From: Ailurus styani
Lineage: Eukaryota; Chordata; Mammalia; Carnivora; Ailuridae
NCBI GenBank assembly: GCA_002007465.1
Contig: LNAC01000350.1
Span: 796,014-860,013 of the forward strand
DNA: 64,000 nucleotides
Direction of reading: 5' to 3'
Part shown: in pieces, positions 42,500-55,526 of the stretch
How the letters are laid out: each line of letters starts with the position of its first letter
How positions within the stretch are numbered: the first letter of the stretch is position 1
Notes under the pieces: model-generated
Database searches by the model: none
Seen by the model: the letters and a program-made list of their open reading frames with translations, nothing else
What the model was told of the DNA's origin: nothing
Program-made: the position numbers and the translations under genes

Positions 42500-43040
42500 C
42501 CCTCATTTGTAACCCTTTACCCAAATAATTTGATTTTACTCTCTAAATATTTTGCAACTCTGTTCTCGTTTCCATCTTTACTAATACCTCCCACAATCAG
42601 GCAATCATTATAGATTATTGCCTCTTAATACATCTCCCTGCATAAATTCTCATTTAGTTTATGTTTAACTTTTCAACCAAAGTTATTTTCTCAGAATGGA
42701 ACTCTGATCACATTACAACTTCTTAATGGCTTGTCATTACTCTTAGGAGACAGAACTCCTTAACTGAGTTCATCATCCAATCTAGGGAAATTCTGAATAA
42801 AAATTACGCTTAGTTACATCAAGCCAACAGGTATAGACCAGGACTTGCCTGAGACATCAGAAATATGTTGTCACACTACGAATAAGTCCCTTGGTTACCA
42901 TGCCCCTTACCTTTTTCTTCTTTTCCCACCACATCCCCTAGGTCTCTCTTAGTTCCAATACACACTCTTACTGTCTCCTTGCCATATTTTCTACAGTCAG
43001 AAAGCTTTTACAAGTACAGTTTCCTCTGCCTGGAAAACTC
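42500..43040 (+). repeat. L2 remnant
   Basis: Sense L2: AGAATGGAACTCTGATCACA, TTCTTAATGGCTTGTCATTA and GTTTCCTCTGCCTGGAAAAC. Confidence 0.6.
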
Positions 43041-43044
43041 TGTC

Positions 43045-43185
43045 TCAACCTCTCATTTGTGAACTAGAGATAATGATTTCACATATTTTGGAGGGTTATT
43101 TTAAGGATTCAGAGTTAATATATGTAAACTAAGTTCATAGCACTAAAGGTAATTGTTATTACTATCACTGCTACTATTAATACTT
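43045..43185 (+). repeat. MIR
   Basis: TTTGTGAACTAGAGATAATG, TTAAGGATTCAGAGTTAATA and GTAATTGTTATTACTATCAC follow sense MIR. 43186-43384 is unassigned. Confidence 0.6.
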
Positions 43186-43384
43186 CTTCCTCTCTTCACT
43201 TTTTTTTATATAGAGAAAAATTTTATTAGGTAATGGAAAAATATATGCATTCTACAAAACAAAAAATAATTACCATCCACAAAGGAACAGAATGGGAAAT
43301 GATATTTCACAAGAGCACCATTTGACAATAATAATTCACAAGATCTGGTTTAATAGTCACAAACTCCTTTAGTGCTTTTTTGTC

Positions 43385-45955
43385 TGGGAAATTCTTGATC
43401 TCTCCTTCAATTCTGAATGGTGCCCTCCCTGGATAGAGTCTTCTTGGCTGCAGGTTTTTTCCCATTCTTTTTTTTCCCCTTTAATTTAAATTCAACTAAT
43501 TAACATATAGTGTATTATTAGTTTCAGAGGTAGAGGTTAGTGATTCACCAAGTTGCATATAACACCCAGTGCTCATTCTATCAAGTACCCTACTTAATGC
43601 CCAACACCCAATTACTCCATCCCCTCACCCCCTTCAGCAACCCTCAGTTGGTTTCCTATAGTTAAGCATCTCTTCTGGTTTGTCTTCCTGTTTTTATCTT
43701 ATTCTATCTCCCTTCCCCTATGATCTCTGTTTTGTCTTTTGATTTCTGCATTTGTCTGGAGAACAGTATGGAGGTTCCTCAAAAAGTGAAAAATTGAGCT
43801 AACCTGATGAGCCAGCAACTGCACCACTAGGCATTTACTGAAAGGATACAAACATAGGGATCAGAAGGGGCATCTGCACCCCAATGTCTACAGCAGCAAC
43901 ATCCACAATAGCCAAACCATGGAAAGAGCCCAGATGTCCATTGACAGACGAATGGACAAAGTAGATAAGGTATATACAGACAATAGACAATAGAATATTA
44001 CTCAACCATCAAAAAAAAAAAAGAAATCTTAACCCCTTGTGATCAGAGTTTTCTTCCCATTCAGCACACCGAATAGATCATGCCACTCCCTTCAGGCTTG
44101 CCAAGTGTCGATGGAAAGATCTGCTCCTTCCATCCTTGTGTTTATTACAACAAGCCTGTTTTCCATCTAAGTTATTGTATTTTTCATTTCTGACTGATTT
44201 TTTTAAACTCTTTTATCTTTTTGGTAAAGTAAGTAGCCTTAGGATTGTTGCTTTAAATTCTCCATCAGGCACGTTACTTCTATCTGTCTCACTTAGATCT
44301 CTGGCCATGACTTGATCTTGTTCTTTCATTTGGGATGAATTCCTCCATCTTGGCATTCTGTCTAAGTCCCTGCCTTCTTCTGGGTGCAAGAAAAGTCTGT
44401 TTGTTTACCACTCTGGAGAGAAAGGGCTTTATGAAGAAGAGGGTATGTAGTGCCTGGTGTCTGGCACATAAAGCATCTTTGGTATGTGCTGCGTGCACTC
44501 TGCTGCTGTGGTTTGGCTGCTCTAGTCTTCAGGCCCGTCATCTGCAGAGGCTCCCCTGGCCTGCTGTGGACAGTGTTTGGTCCCTGGCTGGAATGTGGCC
44601 TGTTTGGACTAGGTGTGCTCTGCTCTGCTTGTGAAATGGGACCTGATGCTACTTGCACTAGAACTGCAGCCCTGCAGAACTCTCTAGTCACCAGCTGAGG
44701 TATGTGCTGGGCTCCTGCAACTCTTCTGGCAAGGGGCCTGCCACACTGGGAATGAGGCAAGCTTGACTGAGAAGGGCAGAACACCAGAGCACAAGGAGAT
44801 GGGACTTGGCCTGGGCGGGTTAGGCAGCCCGTGTCTCCCCTGTGCACCTAGACCGTCTGTCCGGTGGCCCTGCATTGATGCCGACAGATAGGGGAGGAAA
44901 ATGGCACCCGCCACTTCCTTTGTCCCTGGAGAGCAGTTTCCGAACCTGCTGCCTTTCAGGAAAGCACTCTGAGAAGAACAAATCATCTCCCCCAGGTGTG
45001 TCTCAGACCTTTTCCAGATCACTGTTTTCAGGCCATCTGCCCGCGGCTCCCCCTAGGAGCAGCGCCTTGTCCTGCGGCTTCTATGCCAGCCAGGCATACT
45101 GACTTTTTAAACTCCAGACTTTAGGGGTGTGATGTGGGCAGAGGCCTGTGCTGGTCTTCACCGAGAAGACCAGGGTCTCACTGCGCTGGGACTGATGTGA
45201 GCTTGACCCGGAAAGATAGTCTCACTAGAGTGCAGGGAAGCGGGGTTTGGTGGAAGCGAGTGAGGCAGCCTCTGCCGGCCCAGTACTGCCTCCTGCTGGT
45301 GCATCTGTGTTTCTTCTGAGGGGCGCAGAAAGAAATGGCGCCAGTGGGCTCCTGTGTGCCCAGAGAGGTGTCTCCAGGAATACTATCTCTCTGCAACTCC
45401 TCCAAGAAGGGCCGATCATGTCCCTGCAGTGTGCTACAGGCACTCTTCAGATAGTTGTTCCCACGCTGCCTGTCCCTGGAGTGTTTGCCTGCCTTTTCTG
45501 CAGGAGCAGGGCAGAGCCCTCAGGGCTCTAGGCCAGCCAAATGCGCCAACTTTTCAAACTCCAGGCTTGAAGCCCCACTGGCTGAAAGAACTCACAAAAC
45601 TCAGCCCCTCTCTTTTTCCCAGTAAATGCCTTTGGGGAAATGTTCTCCTTGTGGGCTCCCCTGTGTGCTCCTGTTTCTTGCTCTCTCTCTCTCTTGCTTG
45701 CTCTCTGTCTCTCTCTCCTGCTTCTGTGACTGCAGCTCCCTCTCCTCCACAGGAGTCCTGATCCCTTTCTCCCCCAAACCACCTGTCTGCCCTTCCTAGC
45801 CTCTTCGATGAGGCTCCCTCTCCCCCTTCAATCGTGGTGTTTGTTCTCTCAGTCTTCAGGCTGATTTCTGGGGTATTTAGAATGATTTGATGGTTATCTC
45901 CTTGTGTTCCATGGACAAGACCAGACTGGGGTCATCTTATTTGGCCACCATCTCA
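43385..45955 (-). repeat. L1 5' region, antisense, internally deleted and interrupted
   Basis: Reading right to left, it starts at GCTGAGATGGTGGCCAAATA near 45955 and runs through a GC-rich block matching a carnivore L1 5' UTR (GTTTGAAAAGTTGGCGCATT near 45550). It then passes into text such as GATCTCTGGCCATGACTTGA antisense and TTTTTCCCATTCAGCAC. A twin-primed L1 (43468-44048) splits it. Two similar segments, near 45060-45130 and 45530-45590, suggest a repeated unit inside the UTR. Its frames and CpGs are those of a dead L1 promoter, not of a host gene. Confidence 0.75.
43468..44048 (-). mobile_element. 5'-inverted (twin-primed) L1 nested in an older L1
   Basis: 43468-43750 is antisense L1 3' UTR starting at a T run (GTGCTCATTCTATCAAGTAC, CAGCAACCCTCAGTTGGTTT). 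43752-44048 is the ORF2 end in plus orientation (CCAACAATAGCC-like text, GAACAGTATGGAGGTTCCTC). TTTTTTCCCATTC (43455-43467) and TTTTCTTCCCATTC (44049-44062) are the duplicated target. The older L1 text resumes exactly after the second copy. Confidence 0.88.
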
Positions 45956-46059
45956 GCTATCCTCTCTTTACCTTATTAACATCTACTTAGATCCTTGAGC
46001 CCTAAGCCAAATTATCATTTCCTCAGAGATTCTCTCCCAACTTCCATGACTACTGACAT

Positions 46060-46610
46060 ATTCATTCCACAAATATTAATTGTGGGTCTACTATGTGCCA
46101 GGTAGGCCCTGTACCAGGAACTGAGGATAATGGAGAGAAAACAACAACAAAATCCATGTTTTTTTGAGCTGATATTTTAGTACAAAAAAACAGACAGTAA
46201 AGCAAAGTAAATAAACAATAGGCTGTTATATAGTGGTAAATGCTAGAAAAAATAAAGGAGGGAAGAGATTAGAATATCAGAGTTTTGAGGTTTCAGTTCA
46301 AAATAGGATGATCTGGAAAGAACCTACTGATAAAATTACATTTGAACCAGGATCTTAGGATAAGAAAGTAAGATAGTTACTAAGAGCAATATAGACAGAC
46401 ATAAAAGCAGCATAAAGGTCCCAAAGCAGGAGCATTCTTGGTATGTTCAACGAACTTAAGGTTGATGAAGAATGAGTAAGAATAGAGTGGGGATTATAGT
46501 TATGTAGAAAATGAGTATTTTTGCTCTGAATTGCACGGAAGGCTCTGTGCAGATCAGAGGAGTGACATGATCTGATACACATTTTAAAAGATTTACTCAG
46601 GCTGCCTCGT
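46060..46610. repeat. Ancient interspersed repeat, family not assigned
   Basis: GGGTCTACTATGTGCCAGGT opens it. AGCAGGAGCATTCTTGGTAT and GCAGATCAGAGGAGTGACAT occur in the order seen in a common old mammalian repeat. I recognise the text but not the name with certainty. Confidence 0.5.
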
Positions 46611-46679
46611 CAGAACAGGTTGAGGGGAAGACAGCAGAAGGGAGACCAAATTACCCTGTTTTAGGCATGACACCATTGG

Positions 46680-47010
46680 TGATCCTCCTAGCTCTTATCA
46701 CAGTGGCAATTTTATGTGTGTTTGTCTGATTATTTGATTTCCTGTCTTTTCCACTAGACTGCAAACTCTATGAGGCTAGGAACTATATATAATTCAGCTC
46801 ATGATTAAATTACCAATATCAAACATAGATCTTGAAACCTATTAGTTCTTCAATAAATATCTGTTGAATAGTTGAATGAAAGAATGAATGTATATTATGT
46901 TCCAATTTTTTATTTACCAGATTGAAAGCTCCCAGGTGATATTTAAAGCTATATTTTATACTTTTTTCAATTTCTATCACAACTAGCCAGTAAATGATCA
47001 ATAAATATTT
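46680..47010 (+). repeat. L2 3' end (one or two tails)
   Basis: CCACTAGACTGCAAACTCTA, then CAATAAATATCTGTTGAATA is a typical L2 terminus. A second weaker tail ends at GATCAATAAATATTTACCAA near 47010. Confidence 0.7.
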
Positions 47011-47141
47011 ACCAACTTGATTTGCTTTTCCCTAGTCAACTTTTATGTCTTCTATACTCTAAATGTTCTTGAAGAAAAACTTGTAGACTAACAAAAGAAA
47101 ACTTCTAAAAATCAAGGTAAACTTTAAAAAGTCTAAACAAG

Positions 47142-47346
47142 AAGCACCTGCATGGCTCAGTGGGTTAAGCCTCCGCCTTCAGCTCAGGTCATGATCTCAG
47201 GGTCCTGAGATTGAGCCTTGCATTGGGCTCTCTGCTCAGCAGGGAGCCTGTTTTCCCCTCTCCCTCTGCCTGCCTCTCTGCCTACTTGTGATCTCTCTCT
47301 CCGTCAAATGAATAAATAAAATCTTTAAAAAAATAAATAAAAAAAT
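47142..47346 (+). repeat. Can-SINE
   Basis: Full element with the perfect 16-bp duplication AAAAAGTCTAAACAAG at 47126-47141 and 47347-47362. Confidence 0.96.
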
Positions 47347-47362
47347 AAAAAGTCTAAACAAG

Positions 47363-48563
47363 GAACATGAACTGTTAAGGTCTGCATATTGCCAGAAACC
47401 ATGAAACTCACACAAGGGAAAACCAATGATGGATTTTTTTTTTCTTGTCTTTTGGGAAATAAGACTTGATAATAGGAGTTTATTTATAATCATAGTTGCA
47501 AAATTGCCTCTAGGAAAGCAATAATAATGGGGCAAGTTATCTTGTTTCCTTATAAATCCAATTTAAAATAAGAAAAAAACTAAACTAAAACTCGGTCATA
47601 TTTGTCAAAAATACACCGGGAGAACCAAAGCTACAGTATTTACCACAAGTCTCAGTCCAGTTTACTAACACTGTAATATATAAATGTAGGGATTAATTGG
47701 AGGACTGACATATGCAATAATAATACATTTTTTGTGCTTGGCAATACTTGATAAATTTTAAATACACAATAAATACATTATTCATTCTCTAGTGGTTCTT
47801 TGCTGGGCTGAAAGTATATAATGTTCTAAAATACCACGCTCAGAAATAGTATTTAAACTAGGCCAATAATGTAGTCTTCACTATCTCTGATTACTTTTTT
47901 TTCTCTAAAGAAACCTTTACTTGCAAAATTGCTGTTATGAGCTCTCTTTCACTATGTGTCAAATTCCCATTACTAAATCAAAACAGAACCTAATTTCTTT
48001 CCATGAACAATTTGTATGCAAATCATGGAGTATATGCAGCATTCATACAACAGAGAAATTCCAATGACTTTGCCTCCTTTCCAGAAATATCCTTCAATAT
48101 GCTTGTGTTTTGGTCACAATTAGTGTAGGTTTAGTAGAAGGCATCTTATAATTCTCATGATTGGACAAGAAATGAGGTAGAAACCTAAAGGACAAATTTC
48201 AAATTGCTTTCATTTCCTTTAACCTATTTCTCAGGTATAAACTATGAACAATGCAAATAATTTTCCAAAGCTCTAGCAACATATAACCTATAGCTTCAGA
48301 GGCTGTGGAATTCATTATTATCGTTATTTAATTAAACACACTTTCTTTCCCCACATTCAATTCTAATCAAATTAGGGAAAACAGAAAATATTTCATATAT
48401 ATTTATAATAATATTTATAGTATATAACTATAATATATAATATATATTTATAATTATATCATATATTATAAATATATATGGATTTTTTCCTCTCAGTTTT
48501 TCATTTCGTTGTGATTTTGATAATTTTCCTGAGAATATTTTCAGTAATAGTTATGAAATTGTA
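47363..48563. other. AT-rich intronic sequence
   Basis: No exon or assigned repeat. 48390-48480 is almost pure A/T with many TATA and TTATAA palindromic units, possibly prone to forming hairpins. Confidence 0.55.
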
Positions 48564-48575
48564 TGAGAACCAGGG

Positions 48576-48772
48576 GAGGGCACCTGGGTGGCTCGGTGGG
48601 TTAAGCCTCTGTCTTCTGCTCAGGTCATGGTCTCAGGGTCCTGGGATCGAGCCCCACATCGGGCTCTCTGCTCAGTGGGGAGTCTGCTTCCCTCTCTCTC
48701 TGCTGCCTCTCTGTCTACTTGTGATTTCTCTCTCTCTCTCAGATAAACAAATAAGATCTTTAAAAAAAAATT
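48576..48772 (+). repeat. Can-SINE
   Basis: Full element; duplication TGAGAACCAGGG at 48564-48575 and 48773-48784. Confidence 0.96.
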
Positions 48773-48784
48773 TGAGAACCAGGG

Positions 48785-49565
48785 AAAACACCATGATGTG
48801 CAACCTATGCAGTCACAGATGATCCTATGCTTAGAATGGCCCCATGCTTGTTTTAATGCTCTGCTGTTGCTATCTTGAAGTTAGCCCTATCTTTTTTTAA
48901 CATATATTGTTGTTGAGACCTTCAATTGTATAATCAGTAAAGATGGCTAATCCAAGTAAATTAACTAGTCCAACCTTTAAGCAAACTGATAATATAAAAA
49001 TTTCTGAACAAAGAAGCAAGCAATAGGTGGAACCAAAAATATTTAGGTCCAAAGATAGCAGCTGAAGCAAATGATACAGCAACAAGTAAGATAGAAACAG
49101 ATGACAAAAAAAAAAAAAAAAAAGTGACACTTTCATTTTGGTAAATACTTTTAACAAAATTTTCTTGTTACTGAGTTAAAAAAGTATTTTCAATGCTATA
49201 GAAAATAAGCTCTAATCAGCATTGATCAAGAAAACATTCATCTTAAAAAGTTTTGAAAAACAAGTTTTTCTGGGTTTTATAATTCTTCTGAAATAATCCT
49301 TAGCATTATAGCCTTTCACCAAGGACAGATGAAAAGCAGATAATGGAAAGTGTAATTTCCAAAAAAAAATTTATCTTATTGATGAGGAATCTTGGGCATA
49401 ACCTTAAAAATAAGAACAAAGCCAAATGTAGAAGTGTAAATACTAAAGGATGTAAGTGGAAATACTAAAGAATATACAGAAACAATGGACTTTCTCCTGT
49501 TAGCTTCTCTGAGGAAGCTTTCCATAGGTCCTTTCTCTTTGGCTACACAGAAAATTGATTAAGAG
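48785..49565. other. Intronic sequence, nothing recognised
   Basis: Contains an A run at about 49109-49126. No other repeat or exon recognised. Confidence 0.5.
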
Positions 49566-49569
49566 CTCA

Positions 49570-49768
49570 GTTTTTGGAGTCAGCCAGTTTGCTTAAGAAT
49601 TTAGACTTGGATACTTAATAGCTGTGTGATTTGTGCAAATGAACTCATCTCTTTGAGCCCCAGTTTCTTCAATAAAGCTATGTGATGATTAAATTAAATG
49701 GCATAACAATAAAATAAGTAAAAGACTTGACTAAAGTAAATCCTCCATAAATATTCATTTGCTTGAGC
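49570..49768 (+). repeat. MIR
   Basis: TAATAGCTGTGTGATTTGTG, CTTTGAGCCCCAGTTTCTTC and TCCTCCATAAATATTCATTT follow sense MIR. Confidence 0.75.
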
Positions 49769-50720
49769 AGGCAGTGAGATACAGGGGATCCAAATCATGC
49801 CTGCTGCTACATTTAAAGGCAAGGCAAGTCTAGTTCCAATGAGCATCTCATTCATTGGGGCTGAATTTGTTGAGAAAGCTCAGGAGTTGGACACTAATAT
49901 AGTCCAGCAGGCAGATTACTATCCTTTGGGCAACTAGTTAACCTCAGTGAGGCTTTAGAAGCCAGGACTGAAGGCTTAGAAAGAAGTTTGACAAGATGGA
50001 GATAGGAAAGGAGGAGTCCAAACTGAAGGCTAGACCTGAAAATTTGTGTGAGGAAATCGTGATTCCAGGGCAATTTCAGAGTTGGTCAGCCAGTCATTCC
50101 TTTACAAGTACCTAATGTCTACTCTGTGTTAGGAGACAGATACAGATGCCTGGTCCTGGATTTAATGAATTTATTGACTAAGGTGAGAGACAAATAAACA
50201 TGACATCAACATAGAGAACTATGCTAGAGATAAACTTGGTGTTATGGGACAAAGATGAGGCACTGAATTGGGGAGTGACTTTCCCAAAGAGACAATGCCT
50301 ATATTGAATACTGCTTAAAAGGCTGTATAGGAGCTATCTAGGACAAAGGTAAAAGAAGTTCCAATCCTATAAAGGCTATAGAAATTCTAGGCTCTAGGGT
50401 CCAGGAGAGAGAAAGATTCTCAATTTCATAGGAAGAGATCAAGTAAAATGTGCCTGAGGCTATCTGCTTATGTCCAGATTAGTTAGTCCTAATGCAGAAC
50501 TGAGTCTTCTCTGGAGAGCTTAGGTGGTCCAATGGGATGAGCTAGAAAGGCAGAGGCTAAGAAACTGCCTCTTAGGCAAGGAGAATAGGCACAATAATAG
50601 AGGAGATAGTAGCAAAGCTGGGAAATATACAAATAATCCCTGACTCATTTTCATTAAGATTCCCCACTTCTCCTATCTGAAACTTCAAATCAGTGACTAG
50701 TGAAATAGCTAGATATCATG
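49769..50720. other. Intronic sequence with old-repeat traces
   Basis: 50090-50330 resembles the unassigned old repeat of 46060-46610 (CCTAATGTCTACTCTGTGTT). No exon. Confidence 0.4.
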
Positions 50721-50721
50721 G

Positions 50722-50761
50722 TCTCTTTCTTTCTTCTTTCTTTCCTTTCTTTCTTCTTTCT

Positions 50762-50817
<56 letters not shown>

Positions 50818-50819
50818 TC
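50722..50819. repeat. (CTTT)n microsatellite
   Basis: TTTC units interrupted by TTC in the first third, then pure for about 55 bases, abutting the tail of the antisense SINE at 50820. It probably grew from that SINE's tail. Confidence 0.95.
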
Positions 50820-50835
50820 AGATCTTATTTATTTA

Positions 50836-50873
<38 letters not shown>

Positions 50874-51012
50874 CATGAGCCAGGGGCAGGGAGAGGGAGA
50901 AGCAGGCTCCCCGCTGAGCAGGGAGCTCAATGCAGGGCTCCATCCCAGGACTTCAGTATCATGACCTGGCCTGAAGGCAGACAATTAACAGCATGAGCCA
51001 CCCAGGCACTCC
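50820..51012 (-). repeat. Can-SINE with long (GA)n
   Basis: Antisense SINE with AGATCTTATTTATTTATTTA at the tail side, a 30-base GA run, and GAGCCACCCAGGCACTCC at the head. Confidence 0.92.
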
Positions 51013-52035
51013 TTATTTTTCTCCTAATCCTCCCATAATACCACTGGTAAGACTCAGCTTGGACACTGCCAATTAGAAAACAATCTGGAATAATCAGAAA
51101 ACAATCTCTTATTCTAATCTATCCTCATTACATAATTTAAGTCCCTTATGTTTATTTGGACTGAAAATATATAAGACCTCATCACCATCTTTCCATAAAC
51201 CTGCAATGGCAGGAAGACCGGTCATAAATGACTTCAGTAGGAGACACCTTGTTTCTTTTTTCCTTATGCTTTATTTGTCCTTAACTCATCTCTATTGCAA
51301 GTCCATGAACAAATTCTGTGATAGCTGTGTATATTACATAAATGTGTCTCCCTCAACCCAAACCAGACAATGCCATATGCTGTAGGACATGTATATCTTA
51401 GGAGAGAGGATCACTGAGAAGCTAGAAGGACCTCTGGCTTCTGGTCTCTTAGGCAGGTGACTATTTATAATAATGATTTTTTTTTACAATGGTGATTTAT
51501 CCTATTTTTAATAATCTATAAAAGAGAGGTTCCACAAGTTCTCTGTATTTACATCTCCCTCCTGACTTTCTTTTTATGGTCATATGCTTCATAAATTAAA
51601 AAAAATAATAAATGAATGAATAAACATATATAAATTTTAATACAAGAAATATGATAATTATATATCCCCAGAAAATCTGTTCATCTTTTAAAAGAGCTAG
51701 GGAACAGAAAACTCAAACAATTTTAATACATACAATATGAAATGGGAATCTTAGAGGTTATCAAAGACTGCTAATTTTATAAAGTTAGAGAGGCAAAGAT
51801 TCATAGTTTATCTTTCAGTTACTCATGAGTAGGCCAGAATGCTATGAAGTTTGTAAATTCCTTCACAACAAAACACCTACACGAAATATACTGTATTTGT
51901 CATTTAGCAAAGACCTGTATGTAAGAAGCAGGGAATTTTCTGTGCATGAAATTTCAGTATTCAGAGGAGACACTTGAACAAAGAGACCAAAATTTCATTT
52001 TCAGATCCATGGTAAGGCTCACTCCCATTTACATG
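51013..52035. other. Intronic sequence, nothing recognised
   Basis: AT-rich; no exon or assigned repeat. Confidence 0.5.
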
Positions 52036-52047
52036 ATAAAATATCGT

Positions 52048-52259
52048 TGGGCGCCTGGGTGGCTCAGTGGGTTAAAGCCTCTGCTTTCGGCTCAGGTCAT
52101 GATCTCAGGGTCCTGGGATCGAAGCCCGCATCGGGCTCTCTGCTCAGCAGGGAGCCTGCTTCCTCCTCTCCCTGTCTCTCTGCCTGCCTCTCTGCCTACT
52201 TGTAATCTCTCTCTCTGTGTCAAATAAATAAATAAAATCTTTAAAAAAAATAAAATAAA
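52048..52259 (+). repeat. Can-SINE
   Basis: Full element with an AAAATAAAATA tail. Perfect duplication ATAAAATATCGT at 52036-52047 and 52260-52271. Confidence 0.96.
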
Positions 52260-52271
52260 ATAAAATATCGT

Positions 52272-53210
52272 AAGAACAAAGAAACCTCAAATTTGGGCCA
52301 GATAACAGAAATTTCCTAATTATATTAAAAACAATTTGTTGCCCTTGATACCTTCATAAAATGTGATCTGGGAGTTTATTATGGAAAGAAGAGCTTGCAT
52401 CTCCTTTTGTCATGTGTTAGGTATTGCATTCTTCTTTGTTAATATATTTTAGCTATTTTCATAGAAAAACTAGGGGGGTGTAACATATCTAATCCTAGAG
52501 TTCACTGGAACCAAGGGGACTTATAATTGGACTAATGACTTTTTTTTTTACTATGAGGGAAACTAATTAAGTAATCATTTAAAAAAAAGAAAGAAATCTT
52601 CACTGTGTGTGATAGATTTTTTTTTTCCCTGACAGCTAGAAGCCTACAACTTCTGAATTAATTTATCTGGTTTGAGAACTGAAAACTTATTAGAATAACT
52701 CAGTTTAACTCCTAAATTGCTCTACATTTGTGAAAGAAGAACAATGATTAAAAGTTATGTTTTCAAATATCAAAGAGCTCTAAATTTACTGTATAACATA
52801 GTTCAAAGACAATGAATCTTGCATCTTGAGATTAATTGTGGGGGAAAAAAAGGAATTTATCCAATAATAAGCTAATCTAAAATTTGAAATCTCTACCCTG
52901 AAAAGATACAATGTTGAACAGAGGACCAAGTGATTTAGAGTTGTCTAAAGGTTAGTCCTACTTTGTAAGTGCCAAATACAGTAATAGAAAGTACGGTAAA
53001 GTGGTAGAGACTTTTCACTTGGCTACCTTTTATCCTCTCAGCCAGAAGGCGGTGCTCCATCATTGAAGCTAAGTGAATAAGGGGGATCATGTCACAAAAT
53101 TCAAATAGGAGGCACGGCAGATATGTGTGGGCTAGAAAGGAGAGTTGATTTTTCATGATGCTACATGTAGTCAGCTATCTCCTTAGAAGCTACTCAGAAT
53201 TAGTTTAGTG
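52272..53210. other. Intronic sequence, nothing recognised
   Basis: No exon or assigned repeat. Confidence 0.5.
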
Positions 53211-54611
53211 AGGGAGCATCTGGGAATGATATTGGCAAGATGGTAGAGTAGGAGATACCAGAGTTTGTCCTCCTGCCTCCCCCCACAAGAAACCCCCCAA
53301 AACAACAAATAAAAAACCAACAAAACCCCCACAAAATACAGGGATCTATCTATGAAGGAAAATAGTCCTGGGAGGGCCCAAGAGTTCAATTAAGAACCTG
53401 TACCAACATAATGGGACAAAAATGGAGAATAACCACACACATAAAATTGCTGGGGGAGACTGGCATAGCTGAGATGTCTAGAGATGGTTAGGAGCAAAGA
53501 AGGTCAAAGGTTGTCAGTATCAGACATACAGAGAATGCCATCATGGTCTCCAGTGTTCTGCACTGCAGAGGACCCCAGTAGCTTTTGCTCTGACTATCTC
53601 AATAGCCACTGAAGCTGAGGGCAGCCACAGACTCCCACAGCTTTCACAGTGGAGAACACAATGTTTGCAGGTGTAGACTTCAGTGGCTGGCTCCACAAAG
53701 GACACTAGCAATTTTGGCCATGAAGGTAACCAACAGCCACTGTTGCTGAAGACACCTGGAGAAGGAGATGTTGCTATGCATGACCCCCACTCCAGGAGGA
53801 ACTGCTGTTGCACCACCCTGGCACTGGGGCTGCCCCTTCCATCAACCCTGGACATGCCTGGAACTCTAGAGCAATAGCTGTTCTACACATGCCTCAATCT
53901 AGACCTGTGGTAGCACCATAAGCATCTGTACCTCAGACTCCAGAGCCAGAGCCACGTGAGCATGTCTGCACCTCAAACCTCAGAGCCAGGGTTGCTTGGC
54001 ATATGCCCGTTCTCTAGGTTCAAGCTCCACAGGCAGTCTGCAAGCACCCTTATCTAGGATGGCAGAGCCACTGCCACAGTGAGTAAGCCCATGACACAGA
54101 CCCTGGAGCCACTATAGTTCCATGTGGACCTAAGATCTTGACCTCAGGTCTACCACCACTCCATGGACACCAGGTTCCAGACCCTAGCTCTGTGGCTGCC
54201 TTTCAGATGCATCAGATACAGGTGCAACTGCAACTATGAGTACACTGATGAACCAGACCTGATACCAAGAGGGAGCCCTTGCCCACAAATTCTCCCATAG
54301 GAGAAAAAGAGATCAAGAGAATCTCAGCAACCTTTGTACCAAAGAACCCAACAGCCATTGCTGCCATTGTGGATACCCACAAACTTGGCTGCTAAGAACT
54401 CCTACAATCTTCATCAATGCTGACTGCAGTTGTCAGAGATACAAAGAGAATATCCAGCTAAGCCCTCCTCAGAACTGGAACTGCCACACTACACCCAGCT
54501 GGCATCCTCATGCTTACCTGTGGATGAAAGTCTTTTTCTTCCTAAAGCAGTTAATAAATTCTAGAAGTGACTGCACCATTAAGTATGCACACATCAATGC
54601 AAGGCTATAAG

Positions 54612-54614
<3 letters not shown>

Positions 54615-54662
<48 letters not shown>
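54615..54662. repeat. (CA)n microsatellite
   Basis: About 23 uninterrupted CA units inside the L1 5' region. Confidence 0.97.
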
Positions 54663-54666
<4 letters not shown>

Positions 54667-55526
54667 CAAGGAAACTTGACATTATCAAAGGAATACAGTG
54701 ATTTTCCAGTAACTGACTAAAAAGATTTAGAGATCTATGAATTGATAAAGAATTAAAAGAATTGTTTTAAGGACCTCAGCAAGCTACAAGAGCCGACAAT
54801 TCAACAAAATTGGGAAAAATATACATGAACAAAATGAGAAGATCCAAAAAATGAGAGAATTTATAAAGAAGAACCAAACAGACATTCTGGAGCTAGTGAA
54901 CACAATGAATGAAATGAAAAAATGCAATATATAGCATCCACAGCAGATTTAATCAAGGAGAAGAATCTGTGAATATAAAAAAAAGATTATTTGAAATTAC
55001 CAAATTAGAGAAACAAAAAGATGAAATGAAACAGAGTGAAGAAAATCTATGAGATTTATGGAACATCATCAGAGAAAAATGCACACATTATGGGAGTCCC
55101 AGAAGGAAGAGAGGGAGAGAGAGAAAGAGAGAGGGCAGAAAGGTTATTTAAAGGAAATAATGGCTGGAAACTTCCCAAATCTGGGGAGAGAAATTGATAT
55201 CTAAGTATAGGAAGCTCAGTGGCCCTCAAACAGATGCAACACAAAGAGGACTTTACAAACACACATTACAATAAAACTCTCAAAACTCAAACACAAAGAG
55301 AGAATACAAAAACATTACGATAAAGCTGTCAAAACTCAAACACAAAGCAGTAAGAGCAAAGAAACTCATCTCATCTCATGTAAGAGAACCCCCATCAGAT
55401 TATCAGTGAATTTTTCAGCAGAAACCTTGCAAATTAGGAGAGGGTGGGAGGATATATTCAAAGAGCTGAAAGAAAAACAAAACAAAACAAAAAAAAACAA
55501 CTGTCAACCAAGAATACTTTACCCAG

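Noticed and set aside
44450..44700. Cys-rich plus-strand frame resembling a small secreted protein
   Set aside because: Antisense reading of the L1 5' UTR without signal peptide or splice support.
44335..45782. Several overlapping frames of 60-160 codons and a CpG-richer segment, suggestive of a gene or CpG island
   Set aside because: The text follows an antisense L1 5' UTR, and frames occur equally on both strands. Kept only as a possible L1-derived promoter.
53541..53855. 104-codon minus-strand frame
   Set aside because: Antisense to the 5' region of the old L1; chance frame.
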